A stretch of DNA of 64,000 nucleotides from Cohnella sp. OV330 (GTDB lineage: Bacteria > Bacillota > Bacilli > Paenibacillales > Paenibacillaceae): positions 556,513 through 620,512 of the forward strand of contig NZ_FOKE01000002.1 of the NCBI RefSeq assembly GCF_900112065.1. The letters are read 5' to 3'. A program made the position numbers and the translations under genes. Numbering within the stretch: position 1 is the first letter of the stretch; the number at the start of each line of letters is the position of its first letter. The notes under the pieces are model-generated. The model did no database searches, was not told the DNA's origin, and saw only the letters and a list, made by a program, of their open reading frames with translations. Positions 53,012 through 60,903 of the stretch are shown here, piece by piece.

Positions 53012-53216
53012 GTTAGCCGATTTTTCCGGCGATCGGCAGCCTCAGCAGCCCAGCGGGGCACGAGAGTTAGCCGGTTTTTCCGGTTATCGGCAGCCTCAAC
53101 GGCCCGGCGGGGCACGAGTTAGACGGTTTTTCCGGCTAACGGCAGCCTAAGGGGCCTGGCGGAGCACGAGTTAGCCGGTTTTTCCGGCTAACGGCAGCTC
53201 CAGTGGACCAGCTCAG
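53012..53216. repeat. Intergenic tandem array E (four units, 52-54 bp)
   Basis: GTTAG landmarks at 53012, 53066, 53118 and 53170. Units 2-4 carry arms GTTAGCCGG (or GTTAGACGG) and CCGGCTAAC/CCGGTTATC around a T-rich loop, followed by GGCAGCCT and a G/C spacer ending GGCACGA. Unit 1 is degenerate. The array lies between the convergent lytH-like and ribokinase genes. Confidence 0.93.
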
Positions 53217-53225
53217 CATGATAGC

Positions 53226-53356
53226 CGAACTTGCGCTAATCGTCATCATGCTCCAAGTGACTGAGGTGCGCCGTTAGCGCCTATTTGCGCTTATCGGCGC
53301 CGCAACGACCGCCACGCAGCCTCCGTTAGCTCCCATATGCGCTTATCGGCGCAGCC
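53226..53356. repeat. Second sub-array E2 (three degenerate units, 52-54 bp)
   Basis: CCGTTAG begins at 53271 and 53323 (52 bp apart), each followed by a short loop and TTGCGCTTATCGGCGC or ATGCGCTTATCGGCGC. A weaker copy (TTGCGCTAATCG) lies 54 bp before the first. Same period as array E but a different hairpin. Confidence 0.7.
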
Positions 53357-53422
53357 TTGCGCGGTAGAATCAACGAAGAAGGCGTTCTGAAGAACCGCTG
53401 TATGAAAAATGCATCCCTGAAA

Positions 53423-53452
53423 CAAAAAACGGCGCCCGCTGAGCGCCGTTTT
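53423..53452 (-). terminator. Terminator of ribokinase gene
   Basis: On the minus strand AAAACGGCGC pairs with GCGCCGTTTTTT. Confidence 0.85.
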
Positions 53453-53505
53453 CCGCATTCCGTCTCACCTGCCGACCCGACCTCTTCAGCACCGCGCGTG
53501 GGTCG

Positions 53506-54420
53506 CTACGCCCGCTCCTGCAGAAATCGCTCGATCTCGGCCTTCGCCGGGATCGAACTCTGCGCGCCGTGCCGCGTAACGGAGATCGCCGCCGCGGCGG
53601 CCGCATAGCGCAGCGCCTCCGCCAGGGCCTGGCCGGCCGCCGTCGCCGCCGCATAGGCGCCGATAAAGGTGTCGCCCGCAGCTGTCGTGTCCGCAGGCTC
53701 GACCTTGAAGGCCGGCACGCGCAGCGCGGCGCCATCGCGATCGAGCGCGAGCGCGCCTTTGCCGCCCAGCGTCACGATGACCCGCCCGACGCCTTCGGCC
53801 TGCAACGTGCGCGCGGCACGCTCGGCGTCTTCCAAGCTGTCCACCGGCAAGCCGCTCACGACTTCCGCCTCGGTCTCGTTCACGACGAGCGTGTCGATGA
53901 GCGGAAGCGCCTCCGCAGGAATTTTCGCCGCCGGGGCCGGATTGTAGCAAGCCTTGATCCCGAACTTCGCGCACAGCTTCAGCGCATGCAAGTTGACCTC
54001 GGCCGGAATCTCGTTCTGCAGCAGCGCGATCTCCGCGCCCGCCAGCGCGTCGCCCGAGACGTCCGCTTCCGTCAGCTTGCCGTTGCTGCCCGCGGACAAG
54101 ACGATCGTATTCTCACCGCTCCCCGAAACGGTGATGAACGCGAGCCCCGACGAGCCGTCCTTGACCGACACGCCCGCCGTATCCACGCCGCGCGACCGCA
54201 ACGAATCGGTCAGCACGCTGCCGAACGCGTCGTCGCCGACGGCGCCGATCATGATCGCGCCGTCTCCCGCCAATGCGGCGGCAACGGCCTGATTCGCGCC
54301 TTTGCCTCCCGGCTGGTACGAGGTTCCGCGGCCGTGAATCGTCTCGCCCGGCTGCGGGAAAGCCTCGACCTGGTTCACGATATCCATATTGATGCTGCCA
54401 ATGACTGCGATCTTGCTCAA
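53506..54420 (-). CDS. rbsK: Ribokinase (PfkB family)
   Basis: A 304-residue sugar kinase phosphorylating ribose at O5. The first PfkB signature is QPGGKGANQAVAAA near residue 38 and the second DTTAAGDTFIGAYAA near residue 250 with the catalytic Asp; N-terminal GSINMDIV is typical of RbsK. TTG start at 54420 follows GGAGG by eight bases. No ribose transport genes are adjacent; upstream in the same direction are HesB-like, yunB and an ADP-ribosylglycohydrolase, a possible source of ADP-ribose-derived ribose (inference). Confidence 0.92.
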   Translation of the reverse strand: MSKIAVIGSINMDIVNQVEAFPQPGETIHGRGTSYQPGGKGANQAVAAALAGDGAIMIGAVGDDAFGSVLTDSLRSRGVDTAGVSVKDGSSGLAFITVSGSGENTIVLSAGSNGKLTEADVSGDALAGAEIALLQNEIPAEVNLHALKLCAKFGIKACYNPAPAAKIPAEALPLIDTLVVNETEAEVVSGLPVDSLEDAERAARTLQAEGVGRVIVTLGGKGALALDRDGAALRVPAFKVEPADTTAAGDTFIGAYAAATAAGQALAEALRYAAAAAAISVTRHGAQSSIPAKAEIERFLQERA

Positions 54421-54460
54421 GAGTCCAACCTCCGGCGATAGTAAGGTATGCTTGTCACGT

Positions 54461-54736
54461 CTAACCGATCTTGAAGGCGATGCCGCCCTCGTCCCGGTCG
54501 ATCGTAAGCGTGCCGTGCTCGATGAACCAGACATCCTTGCTCTCCATATAAAAATGAAGACCGTCGGCGTCCGCTTCGGCAGCGGGATCTACCGGATCGT
54601 CCAGCATGATGCCGAAGCCGTAGGGCTCGCTTCCTCCGCTAATATAACGGACGTAGACGCGAACCTTGTCTCCCCGCCTGTACTCCCATTCCTCCAGGAA
54701 GCAGGCCGCCGCGGCCTTCGATATGCGAAGCTCCAT
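54461..54736 (-). CDS. HesB/YneR-like protein
   Basis: A 91-residue protein of the HesB-like fold (MELRISKAAAACFLEEWEY, RVYVRYISGG, GFGIMLDDP, WFIEHGTLTIDRDE). It lacks the three conserved cysteines of IscA/SufA, as does Bacillus YneR, so it is unlikely to hold an Fe-S cluster the same way. ATG start has GGAGG eight bases upstream. 40 bases upstream of rbsK, likely co-transcribed. Confidence 0.85.
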   Translation of the reverse strand: MELRISKAAAACFLEEWEYRRGDKVRVYVRYISGGSEPYGFGIMLDDPVDPAAEADADGLHFYMESKDVWFIEHGTLTIDRDEGGIAFKIG

Positions 54737-54813
54737 GTCGCCGACCTCCATTCTCGCTCGATGCTTGCTGCCAGTATTATAGCAGTCCGGCTTCGGAGGG
54801 AACAAGCCGTCGT

Positions 54814-55536
54814 TCATCGGCCGGCGGGCGCAAGAGGTTCCGGCAAGCTTAGAATCGGCGCCTGCGAAGCGCCGCTGCCCACGGGATTGCCGCTTCCGTC
54901 GTAATAATAAAGCGGCGTGTCCCCCGCTACCATCACGTAGGAGAGCGGGATGTCCGTCTCGATCCGGTTCGGCTCCCGGTCGAACGGGATGACGATCGCG
55001 ATATCGGTCGTCACGTGAATATACACCTCGACGAGGACATTGTTGATGCCCGCGCTCGTCTGGCGGGTCCGCACCTCCGCTTGCACGGTGCTGATCGGAT
55101 GCAGCCGGACCGCCACGCTCGGGCCGAGCGACGAGAGAAACGGACTGTCTACGGCATGGCCGATCGGGATTCGCTCATGGAGCGCCTCCTGCTCCTTCAG
55201 CGCGTTTTCGACGACAGTGATCGTCTGCGCGGTGATCCGCATTTGTTCCTTATAATCGATCTCGATGCCGGTCGTCTTGCCGTCCGCGTTCGTTTTCCAC
55301 TGCACCATCTTGCTGCCGTCCGAGCCAGCCGCGATATTTTCGGTAATGGCGGCGTTGATCGCCTGAACGGCCATCTCGGTGATGCGCTCCTTGGCGAGAA
55401 ACATGAGCGGCTCCCTCAGATAACGATCCAGGTACATAAAGGATTGAACCGCGGCGAATAATGCGATCGCCAGCAGCGCGAGAAAAAAATACCTGCGCGG
55501 AAGACGAGGCCTCCGACCCGCGCGGCCGCCTGCCAT
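54814..55536 (-). CDS. yunB: Sporulation protein YunB
   Basis: A 240-residue protein with one N-terminal membrane helix (YFFLALLAIALFAAVQSFMY) and an outer domain containing VQAINAAITENIA, DYKEQMRITAQTI and PIGHAVDSPFLSSLGPS, the YunB hallmark. It is a sporulation protein of unknown biochemical role in the yunA (lytH)-yunB region. The start is uncertain: ATG 55536 gives the Bacillus-like length but has no SD; the same frame is open to GTG 55755 with an Arg-rich N terminus. Confidence 0.88.
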   Translation of the reverse strand: MAGGRAGRRPRLPRRYFFLALLAIALFAAVQSFMYLDRYLREPLMFLAKERITEMAVQAINAAITENIAAGSDGSKMVQWKTNADGKTTGIEIDYKEQMRITAQTITVVENALKEQEALHERIPIGHAVDSPFLSSLGPSVAVRLHPISTVQAEVRTRQTSAGINNVLVEVYIHVTTDIAIVIPFDREPNRIETDIPLSYVMVAGDTPLYYYDGSGNPVGSGASQAPILSLPEPLAPAGR

Positions 55537-55838
55537 ACGAGCCCTGACGGGATACGTGCGCGCCGGCACGGCCGGCTTGCTCCTGGAAGGGCGAGCAACG
55601 AATCCTCTGCTTCTGCCGCCATAGGCTTGCGACGTCCTCGGCCGAAAGGACGCGCTTCTCGCGCTTTTCCAGCCTCTCGCTGCGGGCAATCTCAAGCTCC
55701 AGCTTCTGCCGGCCGGCGGCCAGCGCCCCCATTTTCTGCGCATCCGGGACTTCACATCCCTTCCCTAAGCATGCCGAATTCAGGACGAACTCTCTTCATG
55801 CTTATGTCGGGAAGGCGCAAAATAGATCGGCGTTCGCC

Positions 55839-57248
55839 TTATCTTCCGGCGGGCGTCGCGGCTTGTTCGCGAATGCGCAGAAAGACCTGGTAGCTCCGCT
55901 CCGCGCATGCCGAGATCGAGATCGGATCGAATCCCGTCAGGTCGGCGTAAAACGTATCGTTCAGCGGTTCGATCCACGATGCGGGCAAAGCCGTTGCGCC
56001 GAGGCTGGCTCCCAGAATCGAGCCGACCGTCGCGCCGTTGCAGTCCGTGTCCCAGCCGCCGAGCACCGCGGTCGTGATCCCCTTTTCAAAGTCGCCTTGC
56101 GAATGGATCAGCGCCGCCGCCACCAGGGCCGCGTTGTTGTTCGTATGGACCGGGTCGTAGTGTTTGAACGCCTCCCAGATGCGGTCAACCAGTTCGATCT
56201 GATCCTTCGCGTCCTTCGCGATGTCGACAGCCTGCGCGATGTCGCGGGCAAGCCGCGAGGTGCTCGGGATCTCGCGCAGTCCCGCTTCGACGATCCGCTC
56301 CGGGTCGGTCTCCGTGAAGGCTGCCGCGATCATCGCGGCCGCGAACATTTCCCCGTAGATGCCGTTTTTCACGTGAGAAAAAGAAGCGTCCCGCCAGGCC
56401 AGCTCCGCCGCCAATTCCGGGTTGCCCGCCGCGCCGTACGCGAAGCCGTCCGCCCGGATCTGCGCTCCGATCCACTCGCGGTACGGGTTCAGATGCGTGC
56501 GCACCCACTCCTGCTTGGCCGCCCAATCCGCCGGCCTGTCCCGGTTTATATGAGACGTTACCTGCCCGAAGTTCAAATAAGCCTGCGTCTCCGCCGTGCA
56601 CACCTGCTGGTAAGTCAAGCGGCTATGCCAGAGCTTGCCGATATCCCAAGCGTCCCAGTCCAGCCCCTTTTCCTCCAGCATGAGGAGACCGAGCACCGTG
56701 TACCTGACATCGTCGTCGCTCTGCATGAAACGAATCTGCTCGCGCGTGCTCTTCAAGCACCATTCCACAATGTGGATGTGTTCGGATTCCGCCCGCGACC
56801 GCTCCGGCGTATAGCCGCGAATCGGCCAGGCGTCGGCCCCTTCGAACCAGAGCTGCACGTTGCGCCAGCCCGGATTGCCGTTCGAGCCGCCCATCATCGG
56901 CCACGACTCGAGCGGCTTGCCGAGCGCGCAGCCGCTCAGCCTGCCCAGCCAGGCGCCGAGAAACTTGTCGCGCCAAGCCGCTTCGCTTGGTTCCGGGCCG
57001 CTGTCTGCTTGGGACCGCCCCTCACCGGGACGAAGCGCGCGGATAGCTGCCAGATCCGACGGCTCGTTAAAAGGAAAATCCGGCTTCGGCGCGAGCGCGC
57101 TTAATTCCCCATACAGCGACATCAGCTTCTCTTCGTCTTCCCCGCACTGCGCCAGCCGGCTCTCGAATCCATCTACGGCGCAGCCTTCCTCGCCCCGTTG
57201 AATGATTTCCCTGCGCACGAGCCCGCTCAATTTTTCCCATCCTGCCAT
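55839..57248 (-). CDS. ADP-ribosylglycohydrolase-family protein
   Basis: A 469-residue protein with an N-terminal ~90-residue extension and an ADP-ribosylglycohydrolase domain. The family motifs are FLGAWLGRLSGCALGKPLES, FMQSDDDVRYTVLGL (acidic triplet for Mg) and GGWDTDCNGATVGSILGA (second metal site). Members remove ADP-ribose from proteins or hydrolyse related glycosides. ATG start; AAGGGG lies ten bases upstream. It sits 106 bases downstream of an AraC regulator, which may control it (inference). Confidence 0.9.
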   Translation of the reverse strand: MAGWEKLSGLVRREIIQRGEEGCAVDGFESRLAQCGEDEEKLMSLYGELSALAPKPDFPFNEPSDLAAIRALRPGEGRSQADSGPEPSEAAWRDKFLGAWLGRLSGCALGKPLESWPMMGGSNGNPGWRNVQLWFEGADAWPIRGYTPERSRAESEHIHIVEWCLKSTREQIRFMQSDDDVRYTVLGLLMLEEKGLDWDAWDIGKLWHSRLTYQQVCTAETQAYLNFGQVTSHINRDRPADWAAKQEWVRTHLNPYREWIGAQIRADGFAYGAAGNPELAAELAWRDASFSHVKNGIYGEMFAAAMIAAAFTETDPERIVEAGLREIPSTSRLARDIAQAVDIAKDAKDQIELVDRIWEAFKHYDPVHTNNNAALVAAALIHSQGDFEKGITTAVLGGWDTDCNGATVGSILGASLGATALPASWIEPLNDTFYADLTGFDPISISACAERSYQVFLRIREQAATPAGR

Positions 57249-57354
57249 CGTTTACGCACCCCTTCGGTATCGGTGATTTCTATCCTCACCTTAACGTGAA
57301 ACGGAGAACGCATTCATCTCGTTTTGGCCGGCTTCCGTTCTTATAAACGGCTAT

Positions 57355-58200
57355 TCATCGGTCCATGTACCTCTCCCGGTACTGTTGGGGGTGCAAGCCT
57401 ACCAGCTGCCGGAACGAGCGATAAAAAGGCGCCGCGCTCTGAAAGCCGCAGGCCAGATACACCTCCGTCACCGACAAGTCGCTCGTCGCCAGCAGACGCT
57501 TCGCTTCCTGCATACGTACGAACGTCAAGTACGCCTTGAATCGTTTGCCCACGCCCTCGACGAACAGATGACGCGTTCGCGATTCGCTAAGCGAGAGCGC
57601 CTCCGCCGCTTCGCGCAGGCCGAAGGGCTCTCTGAACCGCTCGGCCACCGCTTCCAGCGCGGGACGCAGTCGCTCCAGCGCGTCGCTTCGCTCCCGCCAT
57701 TTTCTGCGCCCGTATCGCTCCTCTTCGGCCCGGTACAGCCAGACGGCGAGTCTCAGCAGCGACGACCGCAGGAGCGGGCCGTACGCGGAAGGCTTCGCTG
57801 CGTACTCGGCGAGCATGGCGGCGAGCAGCGGTCCGGGGGGCTCGGACGCCAAAGTCCGATGCGAGCGCCATTCAGGCTCGCTCCAGGTCGCCGCCCGCGC
57901 GAACGGCCGCAGCAAATACCGGTCCTCGGAGGAAAATAAAGACTCGCTGAAATAAACGAACGCGAACCGGCATCCTTCTGCCTCCGCCATGGCGATGTGC
58001 GGCTCGTAGGGCGGAAAAAGCATCAGCGTGCCCGGCTCGACGGTCACCGTCTCCTCCCCGATGAAAAACGCGCCGCGTCCCTCGAGGCAGTAACCGATCT
58101 CGTAAAAAGAATGCCAATGCTGCTCGGTACGCTCCTTCTTCAATCCGTATTCGAACAGATGAAGCGGCACCGCGGCGTCGAAGCTGAACATCTCGAGCAT
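57355..58200 (-). CDS. AraC-family transcriptional regulator
   Basis: A 281-residue regulator: an N-terminal cupin-like domain (HWHSFYEIGYCLEGRGAFFIGEE, PGTLMLFPPYEPH) and a C-terminal double helix-turn-helix (FGLREAAEALSLSESRTRHLFVEGVGKRF; FLACGF-type second HTH VTEVYLACGFQSAAPFYRSFRQLVG). These usually sense a sugar and activate a nearby transport or hydrolase gene; the ADP-ribosylglycohydrolase downstream is the likely partner. ATG start at 58200 with GGAG five to eight bases upstream. Confidence 0.92.
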   Translation of the reverse strand: MLEMFSFDAAVPLHLFEYGLKKERTEQHWHSFYEIGYCLEGRGAFFIGEETVTVEPGTLMLFPPYEPHIAMAEAEGCRFAFVYFSESLFSSEDRYLLRPFARAATWSEPEWRSHRTLASEPPGPLLAAMLAEYAAKPSAYGPLLRSSLLRLAVWLYRAEEERYGRRKWRERSDALERLRPALEAVAERFREPFGLREAAEALSLSESRTRHLFVEGVGKRFKAYLTFVRMQEAKRLLATSDLSVTEVYLACGFQSAAPFYRSFRQLVGLHPQQYRERYMDR

Positions 58201-58282
58201 GTCGAATCTCCTCGCGTTCGCGCCGATCGCATCCCGGCGCTTTTAGCGCTAATATACTTGCCAACCGCGTTATTCGGCAACA

Positions 58283-58313
58283 AAAAAAAGCGGCGGAGCC
58301 TATGCTCCGCCGC
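58283..58313 (-). terminator. Terminator of YceI gene
   Basis: GCGGCGGAGC and GCTCCGCCGC pair around four bases; on the minus strand CTTTTTTTTG follows. Confidence 0.95.
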
Positions 58314-58337
58314 CTCGCGTTAGGGATAATTGCTTGC

Positions 58338-58868
58338 TTACGCCTTAACGGCTTCCAGTTCGAGCGAGATCGCAACGTCGTCGCCCAGCATGACGCCGCC
58401 CGTTTCCAGCGCCGCGTTGTAAGTCAGGCCGTAGTCGCTGCGCTTGATCTTGCCCTTCGCGCTGAAACCCGCGCGTTGGTTGCCCCAAGGATCCTTCGAA
58501 GCGCCTTCGTACGTGACTTCGAACGTCTCTTGCTTCGTGACGCCGTGAAGCGTAACGTCGCCGGTCACGTCATATTCGCCATTGCCGGTCTTGACGATGT
58601 TGGTCGCCTTGAAGATCAGCTTCGGGTGGTTCTCGACGTCGAAGAAATCGGCGTTGCGCAAGTGCGCGTCGCGGTCTGCGTTGCGCGTGTCGATGCTGGA
58701 CAGGTCGATGGACAGCTCGATATCGGCCGTCGTCAGATCGTCCGTATCCGCGTTAACGTTCGCTTCGAACGTGTGGAACGTGCCTTTTACCTTCGAGATC
58801 ATCAAGTGGCGGATCGAGAAATCGATCGAGCTGTGCGAAGCGTCAATACCCCATGCGGATTTTGCCAT
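58338..58868 (-). CDS. YceI-family lipid/isoprenoid-binding protein
   Basis: A 176-residue lipocalin-like beta-barrel of the YceI family: WGIDASHSSIDFSIRHLMISKVKG start, FEANVNADTD, DAHLRNADFFDVENHPKLIF, and the C-terminal DDVAISLELEA. It has no signal peptide, so it is a cytosolic form that may bind polyisoprenoids. Start ATG 58868 follows AAGGAGG by eight bases. The AT-rich upstream region has two TTARTTAA-type sites that look like operators. Confidence 0.92.
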   Translation of the reverse strand: MAKSAWGIDASHSSIDFSIRHLMISKVKGTFHTFEANVNADTDDLTTADIELSIDLSSIDTRNADRDAHLRNADFFDVENHPKLIFKATNIVKTGNGEYDVTGDVTLHGVTKQETFEVTYEGASKDPWGNQRAGFSAKGKIKRSDYGLTYNAALETGGVMLGDDVAISLELEAVKA

Positions 58869-58884
58869 TTTATTTTCCTCCTTA

Positions 58885-58927
58885 TAATTAACTAACATTT
58901 TGGAACATGCTTTATTTAGTTAAGTAA
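58885..58927 (-). promoter_or_regulatory. Two TTAGTTAA-like sites upstream of YceI gene
   Basis: TAATTAACTAA (58885-58895) and TTAGTTAAGTAA (58916-58927) are near-palindromes with centres about 31 bp apart, three helical turns. Such TTAGTTAA sites suit MarR-type repressors controlling redox-stress genes; no marR gene is in the window, so this is tentative. Confidence 0.35.
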
Positions 58928-59008
58928 CATATCCTAAATATAGAGTAATATCGGGCAGCTGTCAACTGTGTATTTTCCCCTTACACTTACAACACAATTA
59001 AATCACTA

Positions 59009-59034
59009 AAAAAGCCGGCCGATATCGGCCGGCT
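59009..59034 (-). terminator. Terminator of lipoprotein gene
   Basis: A perfect palindrome (AGCCGGCCGA/TCGGCCGGCT) followed on the minus strand by TTTTTTAG. Confidence 0.92.
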
Positions 59035-59066
59035 CCTACATTCATACCCATGAATCGAATGTCGCT

Positions 59067-59906
59067 TCAATATCGAAGCAGCCACCCGATCAGCTCCCGC
59101 GTGGTCCGGTCGAACACGGCGACCATCGGGCCAAGCATACCATCTTGGGTCGTCCGGAACGTGACGGATATAAACCGATCGGCTCCGTTTCCCGGAATCC
59201 GAATCAGCTTGCCGTCTCCGTCAACGGCAGACAAGCCCGCTTCGCCGACATCGCGGACAGACACGGCGGCTTCCCGCCAGTCGTCCACGACCGACGCTCT
59301 GTCTCCTTTAGGTATCGCGTCCCACGCGAGCTTGCGCAGGGCATCCGCCTCTTCGTCCCCGCTGGCGCTTACGCCAAAGTAATAAGGCACCGTACCGCCC
59401 GGCCAGGTCGCGGTAATCACGAACAAGCGGTCGCCCTCGCCGGCAGGGATTTGAATCGTCGAACCTGCGGTCTCAATCGCTTCGGCCGGACGTTCCTCGT
59501 AGGGAAAGGATACGGTCACGTGCATTTCATCCGGCGGTTCTACCGACCAGGCCAGCGTGACGAAGTCTCCGGCGCGCACGCGCGGCTTGCTTTTCACGTT
59601 CTCAATGGTCGGACCCGTGGCCGCGTCCGCGCATTGTCCGACGCCTTTTTCCCGTTCGGTCCAGCAATAGCTGCTCATCCGGGCAGCCACGGTCTCCCCG
59701 CCTGCCGTCACTTCAAGGCGCGGGACGACGTCCACCGTCTTGAAGGGGTCCGGCGAGGCCACAGGCAAGCCCGATGAAGCTGCCGCCGAGACAGGCGGCG
59801 AGCTCGACGATTCGCGCGAAGACAGCTCCTTCGAGAGCGCTCCCTCCCCGCAGCCCTGCAACGGCAGCAGAACGGCCAACGCTCCCATGACAATCAGCTT
59901 CCTCAC
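59067..59906 (-). CDS. Lipoprotein of unknown function
   Basis: A 279-residue lipoprotein: signal MRKLIVMGALAVLLPLQGC with lipobox LQGC and a Ser-rich linker. The mature part has beta-rich segments (RVRAGDFVTLAWSVEPPDEMHV, SFPYEERPAE, GTVPYYFGVSASG) with an Ig-like feel; no family is recognised. It is the last gene downstream of the MFS-AEC pair, 70 bases after the AEC stop codon, in the same direction. Confidence 0.75.
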   Translation of the reverse strand: MRKLIVMGALAVLLPLQGCGEGALSKELSSRESSSSPPVSAAASSGLPVASPDPFKTVDVVPRLEVTAGGETVAARMSSYCWTEREKGVGQCADAATGPTIENVKSKPRVRAGDFVTLAWSVEPPDEMHVTVSFPYEERPAEAIETAGSTIQIPAGEGDRLFVITATWPGGTVPYYFGVSASGDEEADALRKLAWDAIPKGDRASVVDDWREAAVSVRDVGEAGLSAVDGDGKLIRIPGNGADRFISVTFRTTQDGMLGPMVAVFDRTTRELIGWLLRY

Positions 59907-59976
59907 CTTGCCCTCGCCCCCTGTCCGGCTTGATAACGTCCTGACGCTACCCGCTTGGCAAAAGTTGCAGCGTGCG

Positions 59977-60903
59977 TTAAACGCCCAGCATCGCGATAAC
60001 CGCAGCCACCGTCACCGTGCTGACCGCGGTCGAAGCGAACACCGTCTGCGAGGCGAACTCAGGCTCATTGTCGAATTCGACGGCGAGCAGCACGCTGCTG
60101 AGCGAGGTCGGCACCGACGACGAGACGATCAGTGCGCTTGCGAGCAAGCCGTGCGCGCCGATCGCTTCGCAAGCGCCCCAAGCGAGCAGCGGACCGGCGG
60201 CCAATCTCAGCGCCAGAGACAAGCCGATGTCCGACAGCAGCCTGCGGCTGATGCGCCAAGCCATGCTGCCAAGCTGGACGCCGAGCGTGATCAACGCCGT
60301 GCCGATGAAGGCATTAGACAAATAGTCGACGGAGGTCACGACGGAGTCGGGCAGCGGCACCGAGAGGTAGCGCATGAGCAGCGCCACGGGAATGACGTAG
60401 ATGACCGGCATCGACAAAATCACGCGGCGAATCTGACGCCAATCCGACTTGTGCGCATTGACGCTGTAGACGCCGTATGTATTCGGAATGAGGGACTGCA
60501 TCATCATGATCAACACCTGTACGGACAGCGTATACGGATTGTTGTGGAAGGCCAGCTGATTAAGCGGGATCCCGTAATTCGCGCTATTGTAGAACAGCAC
60601 GCTGCACCGCATCGCGCTGCGCATCGACGGATCGTATCCGCGAAGACGGACGACCGCCGAGACGAGCGCGTACTGGAGCAGCATAAAAAGGGCGAAAAAC
60701 GCCATAACCGTCCCGAATAGGGAAAGCGAGATCGCCGTATTGTACAGCAGCTTGAACATGATCGCCGGAGAAAATAAATAAAAGTTCAGCTTCGAAAGCG
60801 TCCGAATGTCCAGTTTAAAGCTGCGTTGAAGCACGATCCCGAGCGCGATCAATATCGAAATCGGAAGCACGTTGTTCACGAGAATATGAAGAAAAACGGT
60901 CAT
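59977..60903 (-). CDS. AEC-family (auxin efflux carrier-type) transporter
   Basis: A 308-residue membrane transporter with ten hydrophobic segments in two five-helix halves: NNVLPISILIALG and LFYNSANYGIPLNQLAF in the first, FIGTALITLGVQLGS and SVPTSLSSVLLAVEF in the second, as in AEC carriers that move malonate, malate or similar organic acids. Substrate unknown. Its ATG overlaps the MFS stop codon (ATGA), so the pair is coupled. Confidence 0.92.
   Translation of the reverse strand: MTVFLHILVNNVLPISILIALGIVLQRSFKLDIRTLSKLNFYLFSPAIMFKLLYNTAISLSLFGTVMAFFALFMLLQYALVSAVVRLRGYDPSMRSAMRCSVLFYNSANYGIPLNQLAFHNNPYTLSVQVLIMMMQSLIPNTYGVYSVNAHKSDWRQIRRVILSMPVIYVIPVALLMRYLSVPLPDSVVTSVDYLSNAFIGTALITLGVQLGSMAWRISRRLLSDIGLSLALRLAAGPLLAWGACEAIGAHGLLASALIVSSSVPTSLSSVLLAVEFDNEPEFASQTVFASTAVSTVTVAAVIAMLGV

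Noticed and set aside
53012-53356. Rho-independent terminators formed by array E hairpins
   Set aside because: The T tract is in the loop, not after the stem, so these are not intrinsic terminators as usually defined.
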